Shown in pieces: positions 11,902 to 23,160 of a DNA stretch of 64,000 nt (positions are counted from its first letter, which is position 1; each line of letters starts with the position of its first letter). The position numbers were made by a program, and so were the translations under genes. Under the pieces are notes generated by a model, which saw only the letters and a list, made by a program, of their open reading frames with translations, was not told where the DNA came from and did no database searches. The stretch is taken from positions 207,865 to 271,864 of the forward strand of contig BDDD01000916.1 of assembly GCA_001972305.1 (NCBI GenBank). The letters are read 5' to 3'. The DNA comes from Cephalotus follicularis (taxonomy: Eukaryota > Streptophyta > Magnoliopsida > Oxalidales > Cephalotaceae).

Positions 11902-12541
11902 GTTTCTTAAAAGTTTTTACTGTTCCCCCATGTCCTCCCATTGGGGTGCTGTGAAATTCCTTAAGTAAACTAGACCTTAAAGATAGCTGAGAGTTGAGCC
12001 GTAATTTCCCCTTATAATACCGGATCCCTTCCTTGACAACATAATCCTGAAGGTGTCCTTGGTGTAACTTCTTATGCAATCCCACTAACTCAGGATCATT
12101 TTCGTTCTCCCACTTAATGGAGTTCATTATCGCAAAATTTAAGGTGGAAATAGCCATCAATGTGCCTGCTTGTGCTTCTGCAAAAGTAACTTCCAGGTTT
12201 GTTGGTACTCTAGAGAGTGCATCAGCCACTTCATTCTCCTTCCCGGGTTTGTAAGCAATTCTGTAATTGTAGCCCAGCAACTTACTAAGATAGTAATGCT
12301 GCTATGGTGTCTAGATTGTCTGGGTCATGAGATCCTTGAGACTCTTATGGTCAGTATAGATTGTGAACTACCTACCTAAGAGGTAAGGTCTCCATTTCAT
12401 TATTGCATGAGTGATTACATATAACTCTCTGACATATATGGATGAAGTCATTAGTCTAGGTGAGAGCTTCCTGCTATAAAATGTTAAGGGATGGCCATTT
12501 TGCAGTAGCACAGCACCTATTCCCCATCTAGAAGCATCAAT
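11864..12541 (-). pseudogene. Gypsy RNase H and integrase HHCC histidines
   Basis: RNase H is readable from IDASRWGIGAVL (about 12541) through FTIYTDHKSLKDL to LSKLLGYNYRIAYKPGKENEVADALSR, the classic gypsy RNase H end. The following linker leads to HSTPMGGHGG, the two histidines of the integrase zinc finger. Stops interrupt the RNase H between 12280 and 12360. Domain order is correct for Ty3/gypsy. Confidence 0.85.
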
Positions 12542-13486
12542 CTAAATGACAAATTCCTTGGAAAAATCTAGAAGTGTTAACACTAGTGTCTCAATCATTG
12601 CTGTCTTGAGTTGCAAAACTGCTTTCTGGGCTTCCTCATTCCATATAAAAGCGTCTTTTTTAAGCAATGAGGTGAGTGGAGCAACAATTGAGGCATAGCC
12701 CTTCACAAATTTTTGATAGTATCCTGTTAATCCTAGAAATCCCCTCAGTTCCTTGATATTTCTTGGGACAGGCCATTGAGTTATGGCTGCAATTTTTATG
12801 TTGCCTGGTTCGACACCCCTTGCCGAGACTATATGGCCGAGATACTCAATGGACCGTTGAATAAAGATACATTTGCTTTGCTTAGCATATAATTGGTGTG
12901 ATGCTAAACATTGCAAAACTGATGTCAAGTGAATCACATGGTCTTCGAAGGAACTGCTATAGACCAATATATCATCAAAAAACACAATAACATATTTTTG
13001 AAGAAAAGGTTGAAAAACTTGGTTCATGAGGGATTGGAATGTTGAGGGAGCATTAGTCAAGCCAAATGACATAACCAGGAATTCATAATGTTGATGAGTC
13101 CTGAACGCAGTCTTTTGTATATCATCTTCTTTGACTCTGATCTGGTGATATCTAGACCTCAAATCTAGCTTCGAAAATAACTCTGCTCCATGCAACTCAT
13201 CAATGGTGGGTATGGGAAATTTATCCTTGATGGTAATGGTGTTTAATGCCCTGTAATCAATACAAAAACGCCAAGTAGCATTTTTTTTTTTTACCAATAA
13301 CACTGGTGAAGAAAACGAGCTATGATTGTGCCTTATAATCCCAGCTTTTAACATCTCACTGACGAGTCTCTCGATTTCATTCTTTTGGAAGTGTGGATAT
13401 CGATATGGTTTAATATTTATTGGTGCTGACCCTGGTTGTAAATGAATGCAATGATATTGGGATCTAGAAGATGGTAAGGTCTTTGG
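12542..13486 (-). pseudogene. Gypsy reverse transcriptase
   Basis: A nearly intact [43 protein letters not shown], the catalytic FFDDILVYS (FxDD-type active site), and YLGHIVS in the thumb. The frame is open for 270 codons and ends at a stop at 12542 where related polyproteins have E (FVI-E-IDAS), so a single nonsense change separates RT from RNase H. Upstream, another stop at 13487 cuts it from the protease part. It synthesises cDNA from the element RNA in virus-like particles. Confidence 0.92.
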
Positions 13487-13489
13487 TTA

Positions 13490-13977
13490 TGCAAACATAT
13501 CCATGTATTCATGCAGAATACTTGCAATGGCCGGGTGTGGATTGTGATCATCATTGGCAGCAGGCCCAGAAGCTTTCATGTGTAATAATGAGGCAATACT
13601 GTCACAAGCTTCCAATATCTTCAGTTGTCTAGTGCATAATGGTTCAAAATTGAGATGTGATTCTCCTTTCAGAGCACTTGTTTCCCTTTCCACTGAAACT
13701 TCATAGTTAATTGCTTGCAATCCGTAACGACTGTACCTAATAATTCTAGCCATTAGATACCCAAAACTACTTATGCACCTTTGATGGTTAGGACATACAA
13801 ATCAAATTGGAATTCATGTCCTTGAAGTGTGATTGGAATATTCACACATTTGCTTGAACAAGTGAGAACTTCTCCATTGCCCACATACACATGGAAATGT
13901 TTGATGTCCACCTTTGAAATTCCCAGATTGGAAACTAAACGTTGTTGAATAAAATTGTGGGTACTGCCATTGTTCAC
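13490..13977 (-). pseudogene. Gypsy aspartic protease, split by insertion
   Basis: The active-site block is NNGSTHNFIQQRL, reached at about 13975, where a 1.4 kb insertion separates it from the upstream VLVDNG at about 15365. In intact relatives the two parts read VD(T/S)GSTHNF. The downstream frame (13487-13753) links protease to RT and ends at a stop before PKTLP. The protease would cut the Gag-Pol polyprotein. It is doubly inactivated. Confidence 0.82.
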
Positions 13978-14335
13978 GTAAAAAGAATGTTTTAAAATTT
14001 ATAGCCGCAAGTGCACGGATCATGCAGTAACGAGTCGAACACAGGGAAACGTAAACTAGTTATAATCTATCCAACCTAGGCGAAGTATACCAAATTTGAA
14101 ATAAACTATCGAAAACTACTCCTAATTATGCAAAGTAAAATAAATAAACAAAACAAGAAATTAAGACTTCGATAATTAAAAACATTGAATTTGAAACACT
14201 AAGAAATAAAGCATGCAATGAATAAAAGTGAACAGAATATATAATAAAGAAACGGTTTTAGGGTATAGAAACTCACCGTAGATTGTATTGAACAATTCCA
14301 TGAAGTTGAACGATCATACCTTGATAAACAACGGA

Positions 14336-14490
14336 GCTAGGTCTATACGGAGTGCGACGGTGATGACAAGACGTATGAGTAGACATGCTAGGTCTATACG
14401 AAGTACGGCAACAGTGGCGGCAAGACGTATGAGTAGATATGCTAGGTCTATACGAAGTGTGTTCGTTGTGACAAATCGTATGAGTAGACT
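14336..14490. repeat. Three tandem copies of a 51-54 bp unit
   Basis: Units start at 14336, 14387 and 14441 with GCTAGGTCTATACG and contain CAAGACGTATGAGTAGA. The spacer between the shared blocks varies in each copy. Confidence 0.8.
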
Positions 14491-14878
14491 CTGTTGAATT
14501 AAGCACCATTTATTCACCAACTTTCAGCTTCACCGACAAGATGAGTGTGGATTTTAATCAGACAAACAAAGTGTGTGCGAAGGCAGAAATATTGAAGAAC
14601 AAATCAAATATTCAAGGATTTTTATTGATGGAATTGAAACAATAACAATCTAGGCTTTTTCTTTCCTAAAACCTTGAAAAGTTTAGCTTCTAAACATTGT
14701 AAAACAAAACTAAATTGATAAAGAGAAATTAGGGTTCTTCAGCCTCCTCACTACTCTACATCTGTTTTTGGCCGGCCATACATTGTTTATATACTACAAA
14801 ACTGATCAAAAACGGAATAAAAACAATCATAGTTACAAAATATGGCAAAAATCTAATCTTTCTATTTCTACTGCAGAG

Positions 14879-15175
14879 GAAGACGTTGACTTCTTTTGAA
14901 AGGCGTCGATGTCTTCTTGTAAAAGTCGCGATTTGCTGAGATGCGAGTGAAAGACGTCGACTTCTTTGACTAAAGACGTCGACGCTTTTGCTTCAAAAGT
15001 TACAGGTCAATTTTGCACAAAAACGTCGATGTGTATGTTGAAAGACGTCGATCCCTTGTTCATAGCTCTTTGAAGATTGTTGCTTTTTTCCAGAAAAGAC
15101 GTCGACGTGATTGTTTAAACCCAGCAAAGACATCGATGTAAATGAAAGGCGTCGACGCTTTTGCCCTGTTTTCTG
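14879..15175. repeat. Cluster of GACGTCGA boxes
   Basis: About ten copies of (A)AAGACGTCGA(C/T) or AGGCGTCGA(C/T) are spaced 20-60 bp apart, with unrelated sequence between. A similar cluster of GTTGACGTC boxes occurs at 56285-56520 in a different element. Confidence 0.7.
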
Positions 15176-15374
15176 CTGAATTTGTCCATTCTTCAATCTT
15201 TACTCTTTCAAACTCCAATTTCCACACTTTTAGGTAGTATTCTTGCACTTTGGTCATTTTGCACTTTTATCTGAAAATCAACATAACATAACCAAAGTAG
15301 TCTATTCCAAGCATAAAAATATTACAAATAACGCATTAAAAACAACACATTTTTATGCTAAACAACCATTGTCA

Positions 15375-16557
15375 ACTAATACTTGTAATATGTGAGATTG
15401 ATATATACCTTGCAAGCGTATGGTTTTAGGTGTATGTTGGCCATCAAAAGCTAACATGCTTACTTCTGGAAACTAATCATCCTCTGTCTTCTCACAGCAG
15501 ATTTCAATATCATTCTCTTCTACTTCTCCTCCATCGACTTCCTCATCATCCACTAATAGTAAAAAGAATTTTGATTTGCATTCATGTCTTGGCCTAAACT
15601 TTTCATCGCAATTATAGCACAACCCCTTATCTCTCCTTATTTTTGCTTAACTGGTATCGATGAAGAACTAACTTGTTTGGTTGGTGCAGGATGAGAATTT
15701 GCATTCTTTGTACTGCTATTGTCTGAAGTTGTGGTACTGGGTTTACCCTAAGAACTCTTGAAGGATGATTGTAGTTGCATATACTTCTCCTCATATAGCT
15801 TTTCCATAGCCATGGCTTGCAGCAATGTAGATGGCTGAGCCACTAACAATTCTCTCCTTATTTCTTGTTTAAGGCCTGATACAAAAAGACTTACCAAGAA
15901 ATCTTCTGATATACTAGTAGCCTTGTTCGATAATTCTTCAAAATGATTCTGGAAGTCAGCTACAGTTGATCTCTTGTATAATTTTTCTAGTTTTCCTCGT
16001 GGATCATCAAAGTCAGAGGGTCCAAATCAAAGTTTTAATGCTCCCAAGAATTGTACCCAATTCTTGATGAGATGGTTGGCATGTATCCATTGGTACCATG
16101 AAGAAGCAGCTCCATCAAGATGAAAAGAAGCAATTAAGAGTCTTTGGTCATCTGGAGTGGCATGGTAGTCAAAGAACTTCTGAATCTTGAACACCCGATC
16201 AATAGGATCGGTGCCATCAAATCTTGGAACATCGATTTTAATGAATTTGGAGGCTGTTGAGGTGCTTGTTGATGTGAAGTTTGATATAGTGTCTGGGTTA
16301 ACTGGTTGAGATGATGAAGTTTCTCTAGTGGTGGTGATTTGGTGGATATGGTGATGCAGGTCCTGTAATTGAGAATCCATGGAGGTTTGAATCTGTTTCA
16401 AGGTGTTTGTGAGTTCTGTGAATTGGTTGCTTGTTCGTTTACGGAATTCACTGTTTTGGTGGTATTGCTCTGTTTGAAAAGTTTGAAGGCTTTAGATTTG
16501 GTTTTGTAAGGCTTTCATCTGTTCATCTAGCTTGGAGAATCGCGTGCCATCCGCCAT
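15375..16557 (-). pseudogene. Gypsy gag with zinc knuckle
   Basis: Starts MADGTRFSKLDEQMK at 16557 after a short leader. It continues in the same frame through FIKIDVPRFDGTDPIDRVFKIQKFF and AASSWYQW (the retrotrans_gag core) and FGPSDFDDPRGKLEKL, to a CYNCDEKFRPRHEC knuckle (about 15578-15619). In-frame stops occur at 16492 and 16027, the latter where relatives read LRFGPSDF (CGA to TGA). Gag forms the virus-like particle. The downstream part then leads into the protease through TPKTIRLQG. It is clearly inactive. Confidence 0.87.
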
Positions 16558-16623
16558 TGAAGAATTGCAAGTTTGTTGTGATTGATGTTTGTGAATAGTA
16601 GCAAGGAAAAAAGAAAGCACCAA

Positions 16624-17603
16624 TGATAGAGGAACATAACTAAAAAAACAACATTGACTGGATTCGAGCTCCAAGCCAGCTCCTTAGTAAAAGCAAAATG
16701 ATTGATTTATTTCTTGAAAATCTCAATACAAGCAATGGCCTTTATTTATAGACCAAGGCTCCGTTTGTTTCACGGAAAATATCTTTCAGAGGAAAATATT
16801 TTCATTGGAAAATATTTTCTTAGAAAATTTTTTATTTTCTTGTGTTTGGTGTACAATCCAGAAAATATTTTCCATTGTTTGGAATACACTTTGGAAAATA
16901 TTTTCCTTTGTTTATAAAATCATTTTTTCTCCATTAAGGCTCCGTTTATTTGAAGGAAAATATTTTATTTTTCAGTGTTTGGTGTATAATCCAAAAAATA
17001 TTTTCTATTGTTGGAACACAATATGAAAAATATTTTCCTTAATAAAATCATTTTTTCTCCATTAACATATATATATATTAAAAAATATAGCAAATATATT
17101 TCACAAAATTAAAAGTATTATATCTAAATACATATAGAGTCCAAATATAGTCAAGAGAGATAGAGAAAGAGAGAGAGATAAACAAAGAGAGAGAAAGAAG
17201 GGAGTGAAAAATGTTTTCCAATTTTTTTTTAAGTAAAACATTTTCCTATATTTATATTAAGATTTTCCGTTAACTGGAAAATATTTTCCGTTAAATTATT
17301 TTCTAAATGTTACCAAACACAGGAAAATGAGAAAAATATTTTCCTCCAAACAAACGGAGCCCAAGTAACTAAACTTCCCTCAATTTTTAGTAACAACTCT
17401 TAACTGATTCTAACAAACTAACATCTTAAACAGTTTTTTGTTACTACACTATTACAACTCAGCAATCGTAGTCATTCAATTTGATTGGTGACTTCTTCAC
17501 TCTTTTTCCTCTCTCTGCTATGTCATCCTTTGTAGCTCCTGTTGTCACCTGTGCATTACTGCTCGTGATCTCTTCCTCATTAAGCCGAGTCTTGTTTGCA
17601 TCA
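16624..17603 (-). repeat. 5' LTR of Reina-like element, MITE-split
   Basis: Without the 605-bp MITE and its CAA duplication it is 372 bp, the same as the 3' LTR. The first internal bases (minus strand) read TTGGTGCTTTC, a primer-binding-like sequence immediately next to the LTR end at 16624. Confidence 0.92.
16757..17361. mobile_element. Tourist/Harbinger-like MITE
   Basis: Ends are perfect inverted repeats GGCTCCGTTTGTTT / AAACAAACGGAGCC, with a 3-bp CAA on both sides (16754-16756, 17362-17364). The interior repeats GGAAAATATTTTC-like motifs and a second GGCTCCGTTT at 16937, suggesting internal duplication of an end. It is non-coding, and its insertion postdates the gypsy element. A 3-bp duplication and G-rich ends suit PIF/Harbinger. 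Confidence 0.8.
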
Positions 17604-17608
17604 ATATA

Positions 17609-18570
17609 CCGTAGCCATGTGTATACTAAGGTTTAGTTTGATAATACTGTGTATTATTGTGTTGTGTATTACTGTACTGTGCATTATTGTGACTGAAATT
17701 GTTTAATAAACTGACAAGTCATAGTGCTGTGATTGAAAATTATATCGGATAACTGTTTAATAAATATGTATTTAAAAATACTGTGAGACTATATAATTAT
17801 TGAAATGAGTATTATATTACAATTATTTTTTCTGATAATTTTAGATACATTCATCTATTAATTTGTAACTTCAATTAATAAAATTAATCAATATTATATA
17901 TTATTGTGATAATATTTATATTTTTTAGTAATTAAAATATTACCATCATCAATGATAAAACAATACATCAATAAAAGAATGTTTGACTATGAAAAAAATA
18001 TTAGAGAGTTTATTAATCAAAAAATTAAAAATATATATATTATGAAAATTGTGTCTTTGTCTAACTTGTTGAAGACGAAAAAAAAGGGGAAGAACCCTAA
18101 AATAAATAAAAAGCTAAAAAAGAAAAAGAAACATACGTATGATTATAGGAATATAAATTGTCATTTGAAAATTAATATGAGGATAAAATTATTCAAACTG
18201 AAAATTTCACTCAATTATTTCTAATTTGGTTTTTGAAAAAATCAACTGCGAAAAATTTCAACCAACAATTACTATGAATTATAACACCTTATATTTTAAT
18301 TACCAAACATCAATATAATTTAGACATGAATTGAAACTCCCACCACGTTGTCAAACTCACTATAAATACATAACTTATGTAGAACACAACAAATAATATG
18401 AAGCCATATCATAAAATAATCTAACAAGTTATAACAAACTCATAACAATCAAACATGAATTTGTTACGTCTATCCAAGAATTATTCCTCAAGTGAATGTA
18501 CATATTTTATTTGAATGTTTATTCAATTTTATTTTTTATTTGTCATATAGAAAAGAAAAGTTAAATCACG
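17609..18570. other. AT-rich spacer, no gene
   Basis: Contains a short degenerate TGTGTATTATTG repeat (17650-17695) and long A/T runs. A 90-codon Lys/Asn-rich frame at 17952-18224 simply reflects A-rich composition. Confidence 0.45.
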
Positions 18571-18575
18571 AGGTC

Positions 18576-19643
18576 TGTTGATACAGAAATCCTTCTCTCA
18601 ACAGTATCCTACGTGGAGGACTTTGATTTGTTAAGAGAAACGCTTGTCACTGATGCCTGTAAGGAAGAAACTGATCTCGGACACCTGCACAAGGTAACAA
18701 CAATGGTGAAGGCCCAGGAGGTTGTTCTCCCGGGGACACTCCGACGCTCAAGTTAGTTAAGTGCAGATGAAAGATTATACTCTCTTGAATGTAAAAATTG
18801 CTGACCTTTGTTCAGTGTGTTAAACTTGTATTTATAGTGGAGTTTCTGTAACTGATTGAGCGTGTGAATCGGATGTGAACGTTATCCCCTAGGGAAATGC
18901 CGAGGATCTCGGACATTCCCTTGATCTCCGCCTGTAATGTAGCTACTTTCCTTTGTTTGTAGTTGATTGTGATTCTATCTCCTTGTTTGGATAAGTGCAG
19001 ATCCCGAGAAATCAGGTGGAGTTAATCCCCTTATCCAATAGATAAGGTTGAGGTCCCCCGTTTGCATGACTGTAGAGGAAACTGATATGATTCTGTTGCA
19101 GAGGTCATGGTCCTCTTTAGTCCGAGGACAAAAGTAGTTTAAATATATCAGAGGACTGCCATGTTGTAGAGGAGGAGGTCCTCCGCCATGCTGTAGAGGA
19201 GGAGGTCCTCTGCCTTGCTGCCGAGGAGGAGGTCCTTCGCCATGCTGTAGAGGAGGAGGTCCTCCGCCATGCTGTAGAGGAGGAGGTCCTCCGCCATGCT
19301 GTAGAGGAGGAAGTCCTCTGCCATGCTGTAGAGGAGGAGGTCATCCGCCATGCTGTAGAGGAGGAGGTCCTCTGCCATGCTGCCGAGGAGGAGGTCAACC
19401 GCCATGCTGTAGAGGAGGAAGTCCTCTGCCTTTGAGTCCGAGGAGTGTCCTCGAACTTGTGGTCTCAGTGTGTTGTCTTTGAAAAATAACAGTCATCGGC
19501 TCCTGGTCCGAGATGGACATTCTTCGCTATGTGTGTACTCCTCGGCACGGCTTGCTAATAAGCTTCTAATCTTCCCTGGACAGCTGGTCATGTCTGCTGT
19601 GGACACGTGTTCTTTAAAATATGAACAAATTTTTCCTTCATCA
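18576..19643 (+). mobile_element. Solo LTR, family T, with minisatellite
   Basis: Begins TGTTGATACAGAAATCC and ends at CA (CCTTCATCA), with an exact 5-bp duplication AGGTC on both sides (18571-18575, 19644-19648). No internal region follows, so it is a solo LTR left by recombination. Shares with the other T copies the CTCAACAGTATCCTACGTGG start, the CCCGGGGACACTCCGACG block and numerous CCGAGG boxes. It is ~200 bp longer than the others because of a 30-bp tandem array. Confidence 0.92.
19150..19430. repeat. 30-bp minisatellite, about nine units
   Basis: Unit CCATGCTGTAGAGGAGGAGG plus TCCTC(T/C)GCCG, repeated about nine times with few changes. It lies inside the solo T LTR. The same region in the T copies at 21070, 52495 and 63469 has single CCGAGG-type boxes but no array, so the expansion is private to this copy. 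Confidence 0.9.
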
Positions 19644-19648
19644 AGGTC

Positions 19649-20794
19649 CATGTTAAAATAATTTCTCTATTTTCAAACTTCTCCCATATCAATTCTATTT
19701 TCATTCTTATATTTTTCAAGACTTCTCCTCTCATGTTTTCCACAATGCAGTAAAGGAAATGATGCAGATTACAAAGGTTCGTAACATGTGCTTCTTATTA
19801 TGGAATGCTACAAATTACTACAAATCGTTAATATATGATTTTTAAAAAAACGAAAGGATGATGTGTCAAGTTTCCTGATGAAAAATTTCTATCCATTTTT
19901 ATTGTTATAAAACGATATGTACATTTTTAATTTGTTTTGAGATTTCATGTTATACGAAATAATTGAAATAAAAATCATATGATGTTATATTATCGCATAT
20001 TCTTTATAACTTAGTTAAGAATGACAATTATATTCATAAAAATTAATATTCTATCCTATCCGTTCCATACGGGAAGAGGATTATCCGTAAGAGAGAGACG
20101 GAGAATTTTTAGGTACCCGATAACGGAGAAGAAGATGATACGAATATAGTTTGTCACATTATCCTTTCCGACCCTCTCCGTATCCGTTATTAAGTTTCTA
20201 AAATATTTTTAAATTTTATCTTTATTACATAATTAATTATATATATATATATTTATTTATATACCAAAAATCCCTATTTTGTTTAGATATAAGTATATTA
20301 CTATTACTGCTGCGCAGTGCAGTCATGAGTCACAATTTTTAAATCTTTTTTATTACGATTACTGAATCAATGAACGCTATCATCCAGATAATATATTTAA
20401 TCTTATATTTCTTATGATAACAAGTGATATAATAGATTGTCAAAATTAGTTTCAAACTTACGATGATCTTTTATTGGGTGCCCATAATTTGTTTAAAATA
20501 TTATGTTTGTTTTATATTATTCAGTATTGTATTATGAGAACAAGAAATTTTCTCTATGTACAAAAATATAAGGCTATTAATAAGTCTTTGCGGGGACAGA
20601 AACGAGAATTTTTAACAATACTTGTACGGATATAAGGAGGATATAGGAAAAATAAAAAAACTGGAACGAGGAACGGAACGAAAATTTCATCTATGGGTTC
20701 TAGTTTTACTGGAAAGACGATCTTATAGCAATAGGAAATTTCTTTTTTCCGAAAAATAAAAACCATTAGACAAAACCATAAGGTAGTTTAGTGT
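19649..20794. other. Intergenic DNA with GGAACGG-type relic
   Basis: No gene seen. From about 20041 to 20720 purine-rich phrases such as CGGAGAATTTTTAGGTACCC and GCGGGGACAGAAACGAG recur in both orientations. They resemble the CCCCGCCCC/GGGGCGGGG element around the gap at 26890-27650 and may be a decayed copy of it. Confidence 0.4.
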
Positions 20795-20885
20795 TTAGAG
20801 ATAATTTGGAGTTGAGAACTGCACCTTTATTGGTAACACGGAAACCTCCTGTGAGGCGTTTATCATTCTTTCTCTCTCTCTTATT
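20795..20885 (+). repeat. Copy of JAZ promoter segment
   Basis: About 85 bp here (GGAGTTGAGAACTGC-CCTT-ATTGGTAACACGG, CACCTC/AACCTCC, GAGGCGT, then a CTCTCTCT run) match 25058-25137, which lies 70 bp upstream of the TATA box of the JAZ-like gene. Similarity stops soon after the CT run. The solo LTR pair at 21070-24640 lies between the copies. Confidence 0.7.
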
Positions 20886-22139
20886 TTTTTCTTCTCTTTA
20901 AATTTTTTATAAAAAACTTCTAAACATCATATATTTCATACATTTTTAATTGAATATTTATAAATATTTTAATAAATATTTTAATCATTTATTATCAAGA
21001 AATAAATTTTAAAACGATTAAATTTTGTATATGAAAATAAACAAAACAGATAACATACTCTATCGTATTTGATGGAGGAAAAATATTTTGTAAAAACAAG
21101 GACACATGTCCACAGCAGACTTGACCAGTTGTCCATCAGGGATTGCAAGCTTGACAGACAGGCCGTGCCGAGGAGCACACACATGACAAAGAATGTCCTT
21201 CTCGGACCAAGAGCCGATGATCATTATTTTTTGAGGACAACACACTGAGACCACAAGTCCGATGACACTCCTCGGACTCAAAGGCGGAAGACCATATCCA
21301 AGGAGTAAGGACCGAGGACTACCTCTGCCCACAATATCTATCAGACAAAAACAGGAGATACGGTCTCCACTACACAAAAACTGAGGACCTCTTCCTCGGA
21401 CGTACTCACACTTGTTCCATCCTCGGAACCACAGCAGAGACTCACTTTCCTTTACAGCTATGCAAACGGAGGACCTAAACATTATCTACGGGATAAGGAG
21501 ATTATCTTCAGCAGATTTGTTGGGATTTATACTTATCCAAACAAGGAGATTGAGTCACAACTTGTCACGCCCCGAATCGTGGGATGGGCCCCGCGATTCG
21601 ACACGTGGCAATCTGTACAATCATAAAAATTTAGAACTTAATATAAATCAAAAATCAAAAATCCTTTATTTATTGTGTGGATTACAGACCCAGTTCAAAT
21701 CAAATAAATTACATCATCATGAACCAGAATAAAATAAAATAAAATAAAATAAAATAAATACATAATTATTTCTGCAATTGCGTCCATAGAAGCGTACTGT
21801 CGAGGAGGAGAACTTACTGTACTCTTTATCCTTGCCGCTGCTGCGATGTGCCTCCAATACCTGTTCCTGTACCTGGCCCATTCAAGAGAATGGGTCAGCA
21901 ACCCTGAGGGTTGTGTAGGTCACCCCATACACGGGCACATACCAGAGGAACAAGCAAACACAAGCAGAGGAGAAAAATAAAATAATATAAATATAAACGT
22001 GCACGCATACAAATCATAGTTCATAGCATAATCATCCTCCTCATCATCATCATTTATCCTCGGACTACTCTACTCAAATCATACATGACAATCGTATCGC
22101 AGAGGAGTCTAGTCCGGTCATCCTATGGTCATGGTCAAT

Positions 22140-22375
22140 ATACATGGTTCACCTTTGGGATCACCAGCCCGTGGAATTCTCCTCCGGTTCACCTGCTGAG
22201 CGGTTCACCCTTTGTTCACCTGCTCGCGGTTCACCCCTCGGATCACCAGCCTTGGCGGAATTCACCCTTAGGTTCACCGTTGGCGGTTCGCCCGAGGATC
22301 ACCTGCCTCGCGGAATTCACCCCGTAGGTTCACCAGCTCGGCGGACTTCTCCTCCGTTGGGCTCACCAGCCTGCT
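22140..22375. repeat. Degenerate GGTTCACC tandem repeats in LTR C
   Basis: About nine units of roughly 25-30 bp built on GGTTCACC-GC-(C/T)GCGGAATTCACCC. The counterpart in the other C copy is at 50440-50670. Confidence 0.8.
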
Positions 22376-22999
22376 ATAATCCTTAAACTTTCTTTTACTC
22401 ATTCCCTTCATTTCCTTTAACATTTAAAATCATTCTTTAAACTCTTCCCATTATAAGCATAGCCAAAACGCCATTAAAGCATAAGTAAAACGCACTGCAT
22501 TGGCCTTCTTTCCTAAACGCACCGGTTTGGCTTGGAGTCTTAACTCCTTCTTCTTCGTTGCTTCATGCATGCGTCATTTGAAAACTGGCGCCAACACATC
22601 ATCATCTTTCTACATCCTGGGACCATGGCGCTTAACGCAGCGCTCTAAGGCATGCGACAGAGGACAAGAATCACCTCTGCACTTGGTCCTCGGAAGCATG
22701 GCGCCATAGCAGCGGATAAGCTTCATGGGTATAGGTCGACCATAGCGCCCTGTTATGGCGCGTTCTCGGACAGAGCAGAGGAAGGTGCAAGGCGCCTTCA
22801 TGGGGAGCTCGGGCGTTGTTCCATGCGTGGGACGCATGGACTGGCTTCCTCGGACGCCTGGGACTAACGCGTCCTCGGCCGTGTCTTTGGAAGCGTATTG
22901 GCTCATCTCTAGCGTCATGGCAGAGGGTGCTACTCATGGCAGAGGACAAGGACGTCCTCTGCGCATGGTGTTCCCAGCAGCTCTGGTCCTCTGCTCCTG

Positions 23000-23160
23000 T
23001 GCTCAGCCGATGACACCTCGGCAGGTCACCTCGGCGCTCGGCAATGGCACCTCGGGCATGGCAGTGGCACCTCACCTCGGACATGGGAACTTGGCTGCTC
23101 ATCTCGGACATGACAATGGCACCTCGGCACGCGACAATGGCACCTCGGCTTAAGGCGTTC
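23000..23160. repeat. CACCTCGG-based tandem repeat in LTR C
   Basis: Units of ~18-24 bp containing GGCA(A/G)TGGCACCTCGG and TCGGACATG recur across this stretch. It corresponds in position to the CCGAGGATCC-rich part of the other C copy. Confidence 0.6.

Larger units (their letters stand above)
13978..15364. mobile_element. 1.4 kb unclassified insertion in protease
   Basis: It interrupts the protease codons between VDNG and STHNF. Host bases around the break are repeated as (G/A)ACAATGG on each side (7-9 bp, imperfect), which suggests a target duplication. The insert begins, on the minus strand, TTTAGCATAAAAATG and ends near TATAGCCGCAAGTGCACGG (plus strand 14000-14020). It has no recognisable protein. 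Inside are a 51-54 bp triplicate and a cluster of GACGTCGA boxes. A Mutator-like origin would fit a 9-bp duplication, but no terminal inverted repeat was found. Confidence 0.6.
10316..17603 (-). mobile_element. Ty3/gypsy chromovirus, Reina-like, complete but dead
   Basis: Two LTRs of ~371 bp (10316-10686 and 16624-17603, the latter split by a MITE) flank gag, protease, reverse transcriptase, RNase H and integrase with a C-terminal chromodomain, in gypsy order on the minus strand. The target duplication ATATA is exact (10311-10315 and 17604-17608). Short LTRs, a ~4.5 kb internal region once the 1.4 kb insertion is removed, and the chromodomain suggest the Reina clade (inference). The LTRs differ by roughly 8 percent by eye, and every domain carries stops or frameshifts, so the element is old and cannot move on its own. 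Confidence 0.93.

Noticed and set aside
17952-18224. 90-codon Lys/Asn/Ile-rich frame
   Set aside because: Amino acids reflect the A-rich sequence; no domain.
19117-19405. Repetitive Ser/Thr/Ala/Trp frame
   Set aside because: It is the 30-bp minisatellite read in frame. Several frames stay open because 30 is a multiple of three.
19150-19430. CRISPR-like array
   Set aside because: Units are contiguous with no unique spacers, and the organism is a plant.
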